Shown one piece after another: positions 49,653 to 58,691 of a DNA stretch of 64,000 nt. The notes below the pieces were generated by a model, which was not told where the DNA came from, searched no databases, and worked only from the letters and a program-made list of their open reading frames with translations. A program made the translations under genes and the position numbers. Location of the stretch: assembly GCF_011765625.1 (NCBI RefSeq), contig NZ_CP050313.1, positions 802,501-866,500 of the forward strand, given 5' to 3'. This DNA comes from Shewanella aestuarii (GTDB lineage Bacteria > Pseudomonadota > Gammaproteobacteria > Enterobacterales > Shewanellaceae). Numbering within the stretch: the first letter of the stretch is position 1; each line of letters starts with the position of its first letter.

Positions 49653-50351
49653 ATGAAGGCGATGATTTTAGCGGCTGGCCGTGGTGAAAGATTAAGACCA
49701 TTAACCGATACCGTTCCTAAACCATTAGTTGAAGTTAATGGTAAACCATTGATAGCGTACCATTTGGAAAAGCTGGCACAGCAGGGTGTTAACGAGGTTG
49801 TGATTAATCATGCTTGGTTAGGTTATCTATTGCCTGAGGTACTAGGTAATGGCGAACGCTGGGGGCTTAATATTCAATACAGTGTAGAAGTTCAGGCGTT
49901 AGAAACAGCTGGTGGGATAAAAAATGCTTTACCGCTTTTGGGGGAACAGCCATTTTTATTGTTAAATGGCGATGTTTTTATTGATGAATTACCCGATTTG
50001 CAAACCGCATTAGCCACATTAGTTCAGCAACAAGCGGATGCGTTTATTTGGTTAGTCAATAATCCGCAACATCATCCTCAAGGTGATTTTGCGTTCAACG
50101 GCAAGGATACCAATCATAATCAAGTCCAGCTTGAGGGGACGCAGCGATTTACCTATAGCGGTATGGGGATTTTTCATCCCAAAATGTTTGCCGAGCTCGC
50201 TCAGGGCTCTCAACCTTTGGGGCCTTTGTTGAGACAATCTATTGCGCAAGCGCAAGTTTATGGCCAATGTTTACAGCAATATTGGTGTGATGTTGGCACA
50301 ATATCACGCCTAGAGGCGTTAACGGCTCGCTTAAAGGCAAACAGTAATTAA
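49653..50351 (+). CDS. murU: MurU-like nucleotidyltransferase
   Basis: A 232-residue sugar-1-phosphate nucleotidyltransferase with N-terminal signature LAAGRGERLRPLTDTVPKPL and the LLNGDVF catalytic block. Pairing with the AmgK-like kinase supports the MurU function (UDP-MurNAc synthesis from MurNAc-1-P). Mannose-1-phosphate guanylyltransferases share the same motifs, so the assignment rests on context. The ATG at 49653 has an AGGAGG site; an earlier in-frame start would overlap the kinase gene. It precedes djlA by 41 bases. Confidence 0.78.
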   Translation: MKAMILAAGRGERLRPLTDTVPKPLVEVNGKPLIAYHLEKLAQQGVNEVVINHAWLGYLLPEVLGNGERWGLNIQYSVEVQALETAGGIKNALPLLGEQPFLLLNGDVFIDELPDLQTALATLVQQQADAFIWLVNNPQHHPQGDFAFNGKDTNHNQVQLEGTQRFTYSGMGIFHPKMFAELAQGSQPLGPLLRQSIAQAQVYGQCLQQYWCDVGTISRLEALTARLKANSN

Positions 50352-50392
50352 ACTGTTTTTTCTTATCGATTTATTATTTAGCGGAACACTGC

Positions 50393-51166
50393 ATGCGAAT
50401 TTGGGGAAAAGTTTTCGGGTTTATCATCGGCTTTATGTTTGGGCGGATATTCGGTGGAATAATGGGCCTTTGGTTAGGTCACCTTTATGATAAACGCCAA
50501 CGTTTAGCGAGCTTTATGCAACAAGCGGGTGAAAGGCAGGCTATCTTCTTTAGTTCAACTTTTTCGGTGATGGGTCATGTTGCAAAATCATCTGGCCATG
50601 TTACTGAGGCTGATATCCGCATTGCGACCTTATTAATGGACAAAATGCAGTTAAGCGGGCAAGCGCGCAAAGATGCTCAAGCGGCTTTTCGCTCAGGTAG
50701 ACAAGCTGATTTTGATTTGAATCAGCAATTACATGACTTTATGAGAGTGACTCAAAAGCGTCATGAGTTACTGCAAATGTTTTTAGAAATTCAGATCCAA
50801 ACTGCACTATCAGATGGTGAGTTGCACGCCAAAGAGATGCAAGTGCTATCAACGATTGCACAGCAATTAGGATTATCTAATTTATTAAACGACTTATTAG
50901 CTCGTTGGCAGGCTGAGTTTCAGCATCATCAAGCGCCTCAAAATCAACAAATGCCGATGACTGATGCCTATTTATTATTGGGCATTGATGAGGCTTGCAC
51001 TGATCAGCAAGTCAAAAAAGCCTATCGTAAATTGATGAATGAGCATCACCCGGATAAGTTGATTGCTAAAGGTTTACCTGAAGAGATGATGGCGATAGCT
51101 AAAGCTAAAGCGCAGGATATTCAAGCTGCTTATGAGCGAATTAAAGTTTCAAGAGGTATGCGTTAG
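50393..51166 (+). CDS. djlA: DnaJ-like co-chaperone DjlA
   Basis: DjlA is a membrane-anchored J-domain protein that stimulates DnaK. The 257-residue product has a glycine-rich N-terminal membrane segment (VFGFIIGFMFGRIFGGIMGLWLGHLY, about 5-31), a TerB-like central domain (about 55-180) and a C-terminal J-domain with the HPD motif in NEHHPDKLI. That membrane segment dimerises in homologues. It follows murU by 41 bases; in Escherichia coli djlA is adjacent to lptD, so the position near lptD is conserved. Confidence 0.93.
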   Translation: MRIWGKVFGFIIGFMFGRIFGGIMGLWLGHLYDKRQRLASFMQQAGERQAIFFSSTFSVMGHVAKSSGHVTEADIRIATLLMDKMQLSGQARKDAQAAFRSGRQADFDLNQQLHDFMRVTQKRHELLQMFLEIQIQTALSDGELHAKEMQVLSTIAQQLGLSNLLNDLLARWQAEFQHHQAPQNQQMPMTDAYLLLGIDEACTDQQVKKAYRKLMNEHHPDKLIAKGLPEEMMAIAKAKAQDIQAAYERIKVSRGMR

Positions 51167-51192
51167 TTTGTGTAAATAACAAGGATCTGTTT

Positions 51193-51804
51193 ATGGGCCG
51201 TAATTTTTTAGTGAGTAGCTTAGCTCTCACACTATGTTGTTTTTCTACGCAAGCAGAGGTCTATGTCGCCCCGTTTGCAGGCTATAGCTTTGGTGGGAAT
51301 GGGCTAGGACTGACGATAAATGAAGGCGTGAGCTCAGATCTCAATATTAGTGAATCAGAGCATTATGGCCTTGTGCTTGGGATGAAAACTAACGATCCCG
51401 GCAGCGTTTATATACTATATAGTACCCAAAGTACGGATCTTCGTGATGGTGGATTATCATCAGACGTAGTTACTGAGTTAAATGTCGATTACTGGCATTT
51501 GGGGGGCTCGTTATATTTTCAACATGGCGCATTTAACCCTTATGTGACAGCAAGTGCAGGTGTCACAAGATTAATTCCGAGTCAGTCTTATTCAAGTGAA
51601 ACCAATTTTTCAATGGCAATAGGTGGTGGACTCGCATATGGCATTACTTCAAATGTCCGTGTGTTTGCTGATGTACGTGGTTATGCGACTTTTTTTAATA
51701 CTAATTCGAGTTTGTTTTGTGATGAATCAGAATGTTTATGGAAAGTTGAAGGCGATTTAATCTGGCAAGCACAAGCCAATATTGGCTTTGAAGTGGCTTT
51801 TTAA
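51193..51804 (+). CDS. Outer-membrane beta-barrel protein, function unknown
   Basis: A 203-residue protein with a signal peptide (MGRNFLVSSLALTLCCFSTQA) and alternating-strand text typical of a small eight-stranded barrel (VYVAPFAGYSFGGNGLG, LNVDYWHLGGSLYFQHGAFNPYVTASAGVTRL, IAFEVAF-like end with terminal Phe). It resembles the opacity/OmpW-like group but I cannot place it in a named family. It starts 26 bases after djlA and may be cotranscribed. An aromatic C-terminal residue (F) fits outer-membrane insertion. Confidence 0.7.
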   Translation: MGRNFLVSSLALTLCCFSTQAEVYVAPFAGYSFGGNGLGLTINEGVSSDLNISESEHYGLVLGMKTNDPGSVYILYSTQSTDLRDGGLSSDVVTELNVDYWHLGGSLYFQHGAFNPYVTASAGVTRLIPSQSYSSETNFSMAIGGGLAYGITSNVRVFADVRGYATFFNTNSSLFCDESECLWKVEGDLIWQAQANIGFEVAF

Positions 51805-51852
51805 TAAAACTTAAAGATGATTAGTCATCAGATGATAGTTAGCAGGTAAAAA

Positions 51853-52800
51853 ATGAAAATTGTTGTTTTAGATGGCTTTACTTTAAACCCTGGAGACTTA
51901 AGCTGGCAGGGGCTAGTCGATTTAGCCGAGTGTCAGATTTATGATCACACCTTAGCCAAAGAGGTGCTCGCCCGTTGTAATGGTGCTGCTATGGTATTAA
52001 CCAATAAAACCCAGCTTCCTGCAACACTCTTATCTCAACTGCCGGATTTAAAATATATTGGCGTACTAGCAACAGGTACCAATGTAGTTGATGTTAACTT
52101 TGCCAAGCAGCAAGGGATAGTGGTTAGTAACGTACCAGCTTATGGACCGGATGCTGTTGCACAAATGGTGTTCGCACATATTTTGCATTTTTATCAACAT
52201 GTGGCGTTACATGATGGGGCTGTCAAACAGGGGCAGTGGGGGGCTTCACGGGATTTCTGTTTTACGTTAGCACCGCTGACATCCTTGAAAGGTAAAACGC
52301 TTGGTTTAGTGGGGTTTGGTGATATTGCAAAACAGACTTGCCAGATTGGCTTAGCGTTTGGGATGAAGGTGTTAATTCATACCCCCACACCCAAAACGAA
52401 TTTACCTGAAAGGGTAACATGGTGTTCATTAGAGCACCTGTTACCTCAAGTGGATATATTATCGTTGCATTGCCCGCTTACTCCACAAACCCATCATTTA
52501 ATCAACAAGCAAACATTAGCGTTATTGGCGTCCAATACCTTATTAGTGAACAGTGCCCGTGGCGATTTAGTTAATGAGCAAGATTTGGCCGATTGGTTAA
52601 ATCAAGGCCGAGGATATGCTGGGTTAGATGTATTATCCAGTGAGCCACCTAAAAATGATAACCCTTTATTACAAGCTAATAATGTGGTGATTACTCCGCA
52701 TATTGCTTGGGCAACTAAGGAGGCTAGGCAAAACTTAATGGATATAGCAGTGAATAATTGCCGTCAGTTTATTCAGGGAACACCTATTAATTGCGTTTAA
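51853..52800 (+). CDS. D-2-hydroxyacid dehydrogenase
   Basis: A 315-residue NAD(H)-dependent dehydrogenase of the D-isomer-specific family. The NAD loop is GLVGFGDIAKQTCQIGLAFGM (about residues 151-170). Catalytic Arg in NSARGDLVNEQDLADWL, Glu in the LDVLSSEPP segment and His in TPHIAWAT are present. The sequence is nearest to hydroxypyruvate/glycerate dehydrogenase (HprA), but the exact substrate is uncertain. An AGCAGGTAAAAA stretch precedes the ATG. It is probably its own unit. Confidence 0.85.
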   Translation: MKIVVLDGFTLNPGDLSWQGLVDLAECQIYDHTLAKEVLARCNGAAMVLTNKTQLPATLLSQLPDLKYIGVLATGTNVVDVNFAKQQGIVVSNVPAYGPDAVAQMVFAHILHFYQHVALHDGAVKQGQWGASRDFCFTLAPLTSLKGKTLGLVGFGDIAKQTCQIGLAFGMKVLIHTPTPKTNLPERVTWCSLEHLLPQVDILSLHCPLTPQTHHLINKQTLALLASNTLLVNSARGDLVNEQDLADWLNQGRGYAGLDVLSSEPPKNDNPLLQANNVVITPHIAWATKEARQNLMDIAVNNCRQFIQGTPINCV

Positions 52801-52806
52801 TGGCAC

Positions 52807-52836
52807 TAACCAGCTAACCAGCTAACCAGCTAACCA
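52807..52836. repeat. Short tandem repeat (8-base unit, 3.75 copies)
   Basis: Three perfect copies of TAACCAGC (52807-52830) followed by a partial TAACCA, starting seven bases after the dehydrogenase stop codon. The copies are identical, as expected for a slippage-derived microsatellite. Confidence 0.9.
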
Positions 52837-52882
52837 CGCAACAGTTTGATTTTTTACGTTCATCAACAAAAATCATCAATAA

Positions 52883-52915
52883 AAAAAGCCATGCTAAAGT
52901 GCGTGGCATTTTTAT
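52883..52915 (-). terminator. Terminator of purT
   Basis: A hairpin between GCCATGC and GCGTGGC (one G-U pair) followed on the minus strand by a run of T, about 35 bases beyond the purT stop. Confidence 0.75.
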
Positions 52916-52947
52916 TGGTGTTTTATATTGAGCTTAATTGATTGCCG

Positions 52948-54144
52948 TTATAAAACCACTTGGATTTCAGCCGCGCACCGCTTGGCTTTATCAATTGCTT
53001 TTTCAATACTGCTGTCTTTCGCAAGAGCGACACCTAAACGTCGGCGGCCATTAATGTCAGGTTTACCAAACAGACGTAATTGAGTGTCTGGTATTGTTAA
53101 TGCTTGTGCCATGCCTTTGTAACGGATGTTTTCCGATTGGCCCTCAGCTAAAATGACTGCTGAAGATGACGGACCAAACTGCTGAATTTTACCTATCGGT
53201 AAGCCTAATATCGCGCGAACGTGTAGAGCAAATTCTGACAAGTCTTGGCTGATAAGTGTGACTAAGCCTGTATCGTGTGGTCTCGGCGAGACCTCAGAAA
53301 AGTAAACCTCTTCACCCTTAATAAATAACTCAACACCAAATAGACCATAACCACCTAAGGCCTTAACGGCTTTCATGGCGACAATTTCTGCTTGCTCTAA
53401 TACATGATCTGGCATGGCTTGTGGTTGCCAAGATTCTCGATAGTCACCGTCTTCTTGGCGATGGCCAATGGGCGCGCAAAAATGAATGCCGTCAACCGCA
53501 TTGATAGTCAGCAGGGTGATTTCATAATCAAAATCCACAAAGCCTTCAACAATGACTCTACCTTGACCTGCTCGTCCGCCTTCTTGAGCATATTGCCATG
53601 CAGCAACAATATCTTGCTCTGTTTTTATGACACTTTGACCTTTGCCTGATGAACTCATAACAGGCTTCACAACACAAGGCATACCGATTTGTTTAACGGC
53701 TTGAGTAAAATCTGTTTGAGTATCACAAAAAAAGTAAGGAGAGGTGGGCAAGCCGAGTACTTCTGCTGCTAGACGGCGAATGCCTTCTCTATCCATGGTT
53801 AATTTGGCAGCTTGTGCGCTAGGGACAACATTTAAGCCTTTTGCTTCTAAGGTGAGAAGTGTGTCTGTTGCAATCGCTTCAATTTCAGGGATGACAATAT
53901 CGGGTTTTTCTTGCGTGATAATTGCCGCAAGCGCCTCGCCGTCGAGCATATTAATGACATGATAACGATGAGCAATTTGCATTGCTGGGGCATTGGGATA
54001 GCGATCTACGCCAATCACTTCAATACCAAAGCGTTGTAATTCAATCGCGACTTCTTTTCCTAACTCTCCACAGCCAAGCAGCATTGCTTTGACTGCATCA
54101 GTGCAATTGGGGGTGCCTAATGTTTCTAATGCAGAGGTACTCAT
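52948..54144 (-). CDS. purT: Formate-dependent phosphoribosylglycinamide formyltransferase
   Basis: PurT formylates glycinamide ribonucleotide using formate and ATP in de novo purine synthesis. The 398-residue product has the ATP-grasp layout: N-terminal [35 protein letters not shown] (the ATP loop), and the metal-binding region with [25 protein letters not shown]. Length and ends fit the family. It is monocistronic with its own terminator. Confidence 0.96.
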   Translation of the reverse strand: MSTSALETLGTPNCTDAVKAMLLGCGELGKEVAIELQRFGIEVIGVDRYPNAPAMQIAHRYHVINMLDGEALAAIITQEKPDIVIPEIEAIATDTLLTLEAKGLNVVPSAQAAKLTMDREGIRRLAAEVLGLPTSPYFFCDTQTDFTQAVKQIGMPCVVKPVMSSSGKGQSVIKTEQDIVAAWQYAQEGGRAGQGRVIVEGFVDFDYEITLLTINAVDGIHFCAPIGHRQEDGDYRESWQPQAMPDHVLEQAEIVAMKAVKALGGYGLFGVELFIKGEEVYFSEVSPRPHDTGLVTLISQDLSEFALHVRAILGLPIGKIQQFGPSSSAVILAEGQSENIRYKGMAQALTIPDTQLRLFGKPDINGRRRLGVALAKDSSIEKAIDKAKRCAAEIQVVL

Positions 54145-54364
54145 ATCAACCCTTGTTTAATGTTTTATTTTTAAAACAGTTTACCTATTAGCAGATAAAA
54201 ATGGCTATTGATGGCTAAATAAATGTGAGCTATCGCTATAGTTTTTACTAGAAAACCATGTTCTGTCGATAAGACAAAGGATAAAAATTGTAAGTTTATA
54301 TGATATCAGATTGCTTCTCGCCGAAATACTGAGCAGCAGGCAAGCATGTTTAGGATCATTTGCT

Positions 54365-54940
54365 TTATTTGGGTGGAAACTGTGACAAAATTTTATAAAC
54401 AGTTTGCGTCGTTTTTTGTGCTTTCTCAGTAGTACTAAGATCAAAATCTAAACTGTCGGTTCCACGCCAAATCAAACGGTTGTCAATAGAATCTATAATA
54501 TCTATTTGAATTGTTAGTACCTTAGCCGTATTACTGCCAATGGGCACACCTATGTTAGTCCCGATACTGGCGCCGCCGTTATTGCCCCATGTGCCCGTGC
54601 CTAATCCTATCGATAGCCCCGCACTTTTGGGGTTATCTTCGGTTTTAATGGCATAGTTGACGAAAAATCTATGACTCGTTTCAGTGTTATTGCTCGCTGA
54701 GAAGCCTTGTTTGGTGAGAGCTTGATGAATATCTTTAGCGACTCTCTCAGCGATAAATGGGTCGTCAATTGAATGAACTTCTAAAATGGAGAAATATTTC
54801 AACTGGCTAAAATCGTACAGAATATCATAATCTTGTTTTAAGGTGCTGCTACAGCCTAAAAGTGCCATGCTGGTCAATAATACTAACAGTGATGATTTTA
54901 ACGAATGACGACAATTGGCAGAAACCTTAAAAAAGTGCAT
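54365..54940 (-). CDS. DUF4136-type lipoprotein
   Basis: A lipoprotein precursor of 191 residues with lipobox LLGC giving Cys30 (from the ATG at 54940), followed by SSTLKQDYDILYDFSQLKYFSILEV. The domain resembles DUF4136, including ERVAKDIHQALTKQGF and a Gly-rich GLSIGLGTGTWGNNGG stretch. Function unknown; surface or periplasmic location is inferred from the lipid anchor. An ATG five codons upstream is a possible alternative start. About 220 bases separate it from purT downstream; that stretch holds no convincing gene. Confidence 0.75.
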   Translation of the reverse strand: MHFFKVSANCRHSLKSSLLVLLTSMALLGCSSTLKQDYDILYDFSQLKYFSILEVHSIDDPFIAERVAKDIHQALTKQGFSASNNTETSHRFFVNYAIKTEDNPKSAGLSIGLGTGTWGNNGGASIGTNIGVPIGSNTAKVLTIQIDIIDSIDNRLIWRGTDSLDFDLSTTEKAQKTTQTVYKILSQFPPK

Positions 54941-55011
54941 GCGTGCACACTCCAAATCTTGTACAAAATTGCATCAAATAGTATAAGCTTCACTATATCC
55001 TAGTTTAGAAA

Positions 55012-55338
55012 GTGCCATTTGATACTATTTTGGAACAGTTAAGTTTTTTCTCAATCCCTAGTCCCTGTGTTGGTGTCTGTCAGTCAGATGCTAAAGGTTA
55101 CTGCATGGGGTGTTTACGCAGTCGAGATGAGCGTTTTAATTGGATGCGATTTTCTGAGTTACAAAAACAAGATGTCATCCGGTTATGTGTGCAGCGCAAA
55201 CGTAGAAGACTTTATGCGTTACATAAAGCTAAACAGTTACAAATTCAGCAACAGCAGGCATCAATCAATGGCCAATTTGATTTTGATGACAATGAGGCAG
55301 AAGAACAAATCAATCTTGATAATCTTGAGCAATTTTAA
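55012..55338 (+). CDS. DUF1289-domain small zinc-ribbon-like protein
   Basis: A 108-residue protein with a Cys cluster typical of DUF1289 (CVGVCQSDAKGYCMGCLRSRDERFNWM, about residues 19-45) and a basic RKRRRLYALHKAK stretch. The paired cysteines could bind zinc or an iron-sulfur cluster. Function unknown. The GTG at 55012 has little ribosome-binding sequence and a later TTG (about 55030) is an alternative start. The acidic, Gln-rich tail is variable. It is divergent from the DUF4136 gene and convergent with the sensor-kinase gene. Confidence 0.82.
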   Translation: MPFDTILEQLSFFSIPSPCVGVCQSDAKGYCMGCLRSRDERFNWMRFSELQKQDVIRLCVQRKRRRLYALHKAKQLQIQQQQASINGQFDFDDNEAEEQINLDNLEQF

Positions 55339-55391
55339 TTAGCTTGATGGCTTATGTTGGTGTTTTATTGATGTTTGTTGTAAAAAGATTT

Positions 55392-56657
55392 TTAGGGGAT
55401 CACTGGCCAACTTAAGGTAAATTCGGTTTTGTTGTTGTCGCTAAACACGCTGACATCGCCTTTATGGCGTAACATTATTCGTTTAATGATTGCTAATCCT
55501 AGTCCGTGCCCTTTGTTTCCTAAATGCTGAAGCTTGCTGCGGTAGAAAGCTTCAAAGATATGTGGTTGATCTTCAACAGGGATGCTTGGGCCATCGTTAC
55601 TTACTGCTAAGTACACCTTATTTTTATCCCGAGTTAACGTCACATCAATTTGTTGCTTAGCATACCTTTGCGAGTTAGTTATAAGATTTTGTAGTGCGCG
55701 TTCAACGAGTGACCCTTCGCCCTTGATAAATATCTCATCAAGTTCGTCATGTTGAAAATTAATTTTAATCCTTGATAAGTCGCTCAGCCGTGAAATCATT
55801 TCTTTGCTAATGCTAACTAATTCACAATTTTCTAAAATGGGTTCAATATGCATGGTTTCAAGGCTGGCATAGGTCAGCAGTTCCTGCAGTAAATCTTCCA
55901 TTTCTTTAATGTCGCTGTGCATGTCATTTAAAAAATTAACACGTTTTTGCTCGCTAGTTTCTGGTAAGCAATATTGGGGTAATAGTGCTAAAGCGAACTT
56001 TAATCTAGCTAGTGGAGTGCGTATTTCATGCGATACCGCATTGGTTAAGTGCTTTTGGTTATCAATTAGGCTACTGATATGTTGTGCCATATCATTGAAG
56101 GTTAGCGCTAAAGGCGCAACTTGGGAGCTAGGGCTTAACTCTATTCGTGTTCCCCAGTTAGCTTCACCAAATTTGCGGGTAGCAACCCGTAATGTGTTGA
56201 GATCGCGTGATAAAGGCCACACCCAGATTAGCGCAACTAAGGCTAACGAAATATAAAAAATGATAGTGAATATATTGCGTAACTTGCCCCTAGGATCAAT
56301 ATCGATAGGTCCAGCCATCAAGACCTGCTCATCGACAGCAATAAACTGCAGTTGATGCTCATCATCGGCCTGGGTGGTGATAATTTTGTTAGGGCTTAGC
56401 TGCATATTGCCATGCAAAGCAATTTGATTGCGTTCGAGCAGTTGCAATGGAAAATCGACTTGTTGGCTTATTAGGTTTAATAGGGCCAACCTTTGCTTTT
56501 CTGGTGATTTAGAAAGCAGAATGGCAAAAGCGATAAGCGGGGCATCAACATCTCCACTATCATCGACATGGTTTTGCCATAAGCTGTCCAATGTCCAGCC
56601 TATACCAATAAAGCTTAAGCTTAGTAATAAATATAGGCTGATAAAAAGACGTTTCAA
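55392..56657 (-). CDS. Sensor histidine kinase (RstB/CpxA-like)
   Basis: A 421-residue membrane sensor with TM1 (about 5-22), a periplasmic domain of about 105 residues, TM2 (129-148), HAMP, HisKA with SHEIRTPLARLKFALALLP (phospho-acceptor His210) and an ATPase domain. N-box NLITNSQRYA and G-box GHGLGLAI are present. It pairs with the response regulator 17 bases upstream and probably senses an envelope signal. The overall scheme resembles RstB and CpxA, but the ligand is unknown. It is the last gene of the four-gene operon. Confidence 0.93.
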   Translation of the reverse strand: MKRLFISLYLLLSLSFIGIGWTLDSLWQNHVDDSGDVDAPLIAFAILLSKSPEKQRLALLNLISQQVDFPLQLLERNQIALHGNMQLSPNKIITTQADDEHQLQFIAVDEQVLMAGPIDIDPRGKLRNIFTIIFYISLALVALIWVWPLSRDLNTLRVATRKFGEANWGTRIELSPSSQVAPLALTFNDMAQHISSLIDNQKHLTNAVSHEIRTPLARLKFALALLPQYCLPETSEQKRVNFLNDMHSDIKEMEDLLQELLTYASLETMHIEPILENCELVSISKEMISRLSDLSRIKINFQHDELDEIFIKGEGSLVERALQNLITNSQRYAKQQIDVTLTRDKNKVYLAVSNDGPSIPVEDQPHIFEAFYRSKLQHLGNKGHGLGLAIIKRIMLRHKGDVSVFSDNNKTEFTLSWPVIP

Positions 56658-56674
56658 TTTGACTGAATATCTTG

Positions 56675-57388
56675 TTAGTTATTCCACGCTTCAGGCGCGA
56701 ATAAATACCCTTGACCCCATACCGTTTTTATACGGAAAGGTGTTTCTATGCTGTCACCTAGTTTTTTACGCAAACGAGAAACGCGAACGTCTATTTTGCG
56801 ATCCTTGCCATCAAAGTCGATGTTGAGTAAGTATTGATATATATATTGACGACTTAACACTTGGCCCGCTTGCGATGCTAATAGCCAAAGTAGTTCAAAT
56901 TCATGACTGGTAAGGTCTACTTCGGTATTACCTAGGCGAATGGCTTGGGTATGAGGGTCGATATTTAATTTACCAAAGCTTAAACAGTGGGATTCTGTTT
57001 TACGTGGTTCTGCTTGACGGCGTAAGAGGTTGTTAATTCGGGCGACTAGTAAGGCAGGATCGACAGGTTTTACAACATAATCATCAGCACCGATTTCTAA
57101 GCCTTTGATTTGATCCTCGTTTGTGCCTAAGGCGCTCATTAATAAGATGGGGCCAGAGAAGTAGTCTGGTAGCTTTTCACATAAGCTTAGACCATCTAAA
57201 CCTGGTAGCATGATATCTAAGAGGATGATATCTGGCTTATAGCTGATTAAACGAGTGAGTACCGTGTCGCCTCGACGTTCAACTTCAACATGCATATTTT
57301 GCGATTTCAAATAATCTACAATGAGATTGGCTAAACGAATATCATCTTCTACGAGTAACACTCGGTGCGTGGATTGTGGCACTGTCAT
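56675..57388 (-). CDS. OmpR-family response regulator
   Basis: A 237-residue two-domain regulator. The receiver domain has the acidic pair EDD near residue 15, phospho-acceptor Asp58 in KPDIILLDIMLPG and the conserved Lys in DDYVVKPVDP. The winged-helix DNA-binding domain ends in IKTVWGQGYLF. The ATG at 57388 shares one base with the upstream stop (TAATG), indicating translational coupling to the DUF3019 gene. Partner: the kinase downstream. Likely targets include the MipA-like gene of the same operon, by analogy with autoregulated systems. Confidence 0.93.
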   Translation of the reverse strand: MTVPQSTHRVLLVEDDIRLANLIVDYLKSQNMHVEVERRGDTVLTRLISYKPDIILLDIMLPGLDGLSLCEKLPDYFSGPILLMSALGTNEDQIKGLEIGADDYVVKPVDPALLVARINNLLRRQAEPRKTESHCLSFGKLNIDPHTQAIRLGNTEVDLTSHEFELLWLLASQAGQVLSRQYIYQYLLNIDFDGKDRKIDVRVSRLRKKLGDSIETPFRIKTVWGQGYLFAPEAWNN

Positions 57389-57807
57389 TAGAATAAGCTC
57401 CAAGGATTCCGATAACGCCTTCTTACCTGTTGGGAAGCGGCTTTGGTGATTTTAAGTTTTACGCCCGCCAGCGTATGGTTATTATTTTTGCTCACCAAGA
57501 CAAATTGTATGTCTTTATCAGTTTTAATTGTTAATTTTACGGATTTAACGCTTGGATCATCCGAGCACCAACGCGGTATAGTTTGATAATCTGAAATAAT
57601 ACACACTAGCTCTTCGTTAACTAGATTCCATGTTAACAAAAGGTCAATTTCGCAATAATTAAATTGATCATCTGTTAAGCAAAAGTTAGGCGTAGCACTA
57701 AGCTGCGCCTGCTGTTCAAGCGTATCAGCTTTTACAGTAAAAGCACCTATAAAAAGTATAAAAATACCAATAAAGTAGTATGAGAGGCTTGATGAGGAGT
57801 TAAACAA
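57388..57807 (-). CDS. DUF3019-domain periplasmic protein
   Basis: A 139-residue protein with a signal peptide (cleavage after VKA, about residue 27) and four Cys (FCLTDDQFNYC and LVCIISDYQTIPRWC) that likely form two disulfides. The family DUF3019 has no assigned function but is recurrently encoded beside MipA/OmpV proteins and two-component genes in Shewanella-like bacteria. It sits two bases after the MipA-like stop and overlaps the regulator start by one base, so the four genes are tightly coupled. A sensory or ligand-binding accessory role is inferred only from context. Confidence 0.8.
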   Translation of the reverse strand: MFNSSSSLSYYFIGIFILFIGAFTVKADTLEQQAQLSATPNFCLTDDQFNYCEIDLLLTWNLVNEELVCIISDYQTIPRWCSDDPSVKSVKLTIKTDKDIQFVLVSKNNNHTLAGVKLKITKAASQQVRRRYRNPWSLF

Positions 57808-57809
57808 TA

Positions 57810-58691
57810 TTAAAACCTATAAGCCGCGCCAACAAAGTATGTATGACTATTATCTTCATTAATTAATGGACTGTGTTTGATTTCTTCAGCCAGCGCAGTG
57901 TACCGTAATGCCATCAATAGATTCCAGTCTTCATTAATAATGTAGCGAGTCGTTAATTCTGCTCCAGTATTCCAACCAGAACTTGCTTGATATTGTTTGC
58001 TCCAATAAGGGTTTTCACTTTCTCGAACACCATAATAATATTGGATCACTTGTGCGCTTTTCCAATCAGCTCGAATAACAAAGTCAAACACCCATTGTTC
58101 GATAGCCGTTGAATAATTCCAACTTAAATGGCCTGTTTCACCATTGTGAACGTTAAACATATCATGGGCATAAGCGAGTTTAATAAAACCGTAACCAGTA
58201 TAAAAGAAGGCTTCAAGTCCTCCATATAAGGTAAAGCGGCGACTTTCTAGTGAGTTAAACACTTTTGGTTGTTCAGTAACACCTCGAGACAACGCGGTGG
58301 GAGAGATATTGATATCTTGTCCATCGCTATTTTTGGCCAGAAAAATATTTGATGGATCCCAATCATAAAAGAAAGCACGATCGTCACTGAATGAAGTGAC
58401 AATATTAATTGAAAATGACTCCGACTCTTTAACTGTGTAGCCTAAATTACCATTATCAAAAAACCAGTTTTCACCGTAATAAGCAATAGAAGGTACTAAG
58501 TACAAAGGGATATCATCATTGTCTTGTAAAGGGTTCATTTTTTTTCCATATCCAAAAGCAATGGAAAATTCCCACTCACCAACAGTAATACAGTCATTAC
58601 TTGATAGACAATTTAGCTCATCCTGAGCATAGGTAAAGCTTGACAAGCTGATTAATATTACACCTAGACATGCATTTATATATTTAAGCAT
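57810..58691 (-). CDS. MipA/OmpV-family outer-membrane protein
   Basis: A precursor of 293 residues with a signal peptide (cleavage after TYA, about residue 22) and a barrel ending SHTYFVGAAYRF, with the terminal Phe expected for Bam-dependent insertion. The MipA/OmpV features are the WEFSIAFGYGKKMNPLQDNDDIPLYLVPSIAYYGENWFFDNGNLGYTV block (about 42-90) and the GLEAFFYTGYGFIKLAYAHD strip. Roles of the family vary (MltA-interacting scaffold, stress porin). I favour the ATG at 58691 with the preceding ACGGAAA; another ATG five codons upstream is possible. It is first of the operon. Confidence 0.85.
   Translation of the reverse strand: MLKYINACLGVILISLSSFTYAQDELNCLSSNDCITVGEWEFSIAFGYGKKMNPLQDNDDIPLYLVPSIAYYGENWFFDNGNLGYTVKESESFSINIVTSFSDDRAFFYDWDPSNIFLAKNSDGQDINISPTALSRGVTEQPKVFNSLESRRFTLYGGLEAFFYTGYGFIKLAYAHDMFNVHNGETGHLSWNYSTAIEQWVFDFVIRADWKSAQVIQYYYGVRESENPYWSKQYQASSGWNTGAELTTRYIINEDWNLLMALRYTALAEEIKHSPLINEDNSHTYFVGAAYRF

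Noticed and set aside
52807..52836. The TAACCAGC repeats as a CRISPR fragment.
   Set aside because: Units are eight bases with no spacers and no cas genes nearby; a simple tandem repeat.
54205..54444. A 79-codon frame overlapping the end of the DUF4136 gene.
   Set aside because: It overlaps the lipoprotein coding region in another frame and has no ribosome-binding site or recognisable product.
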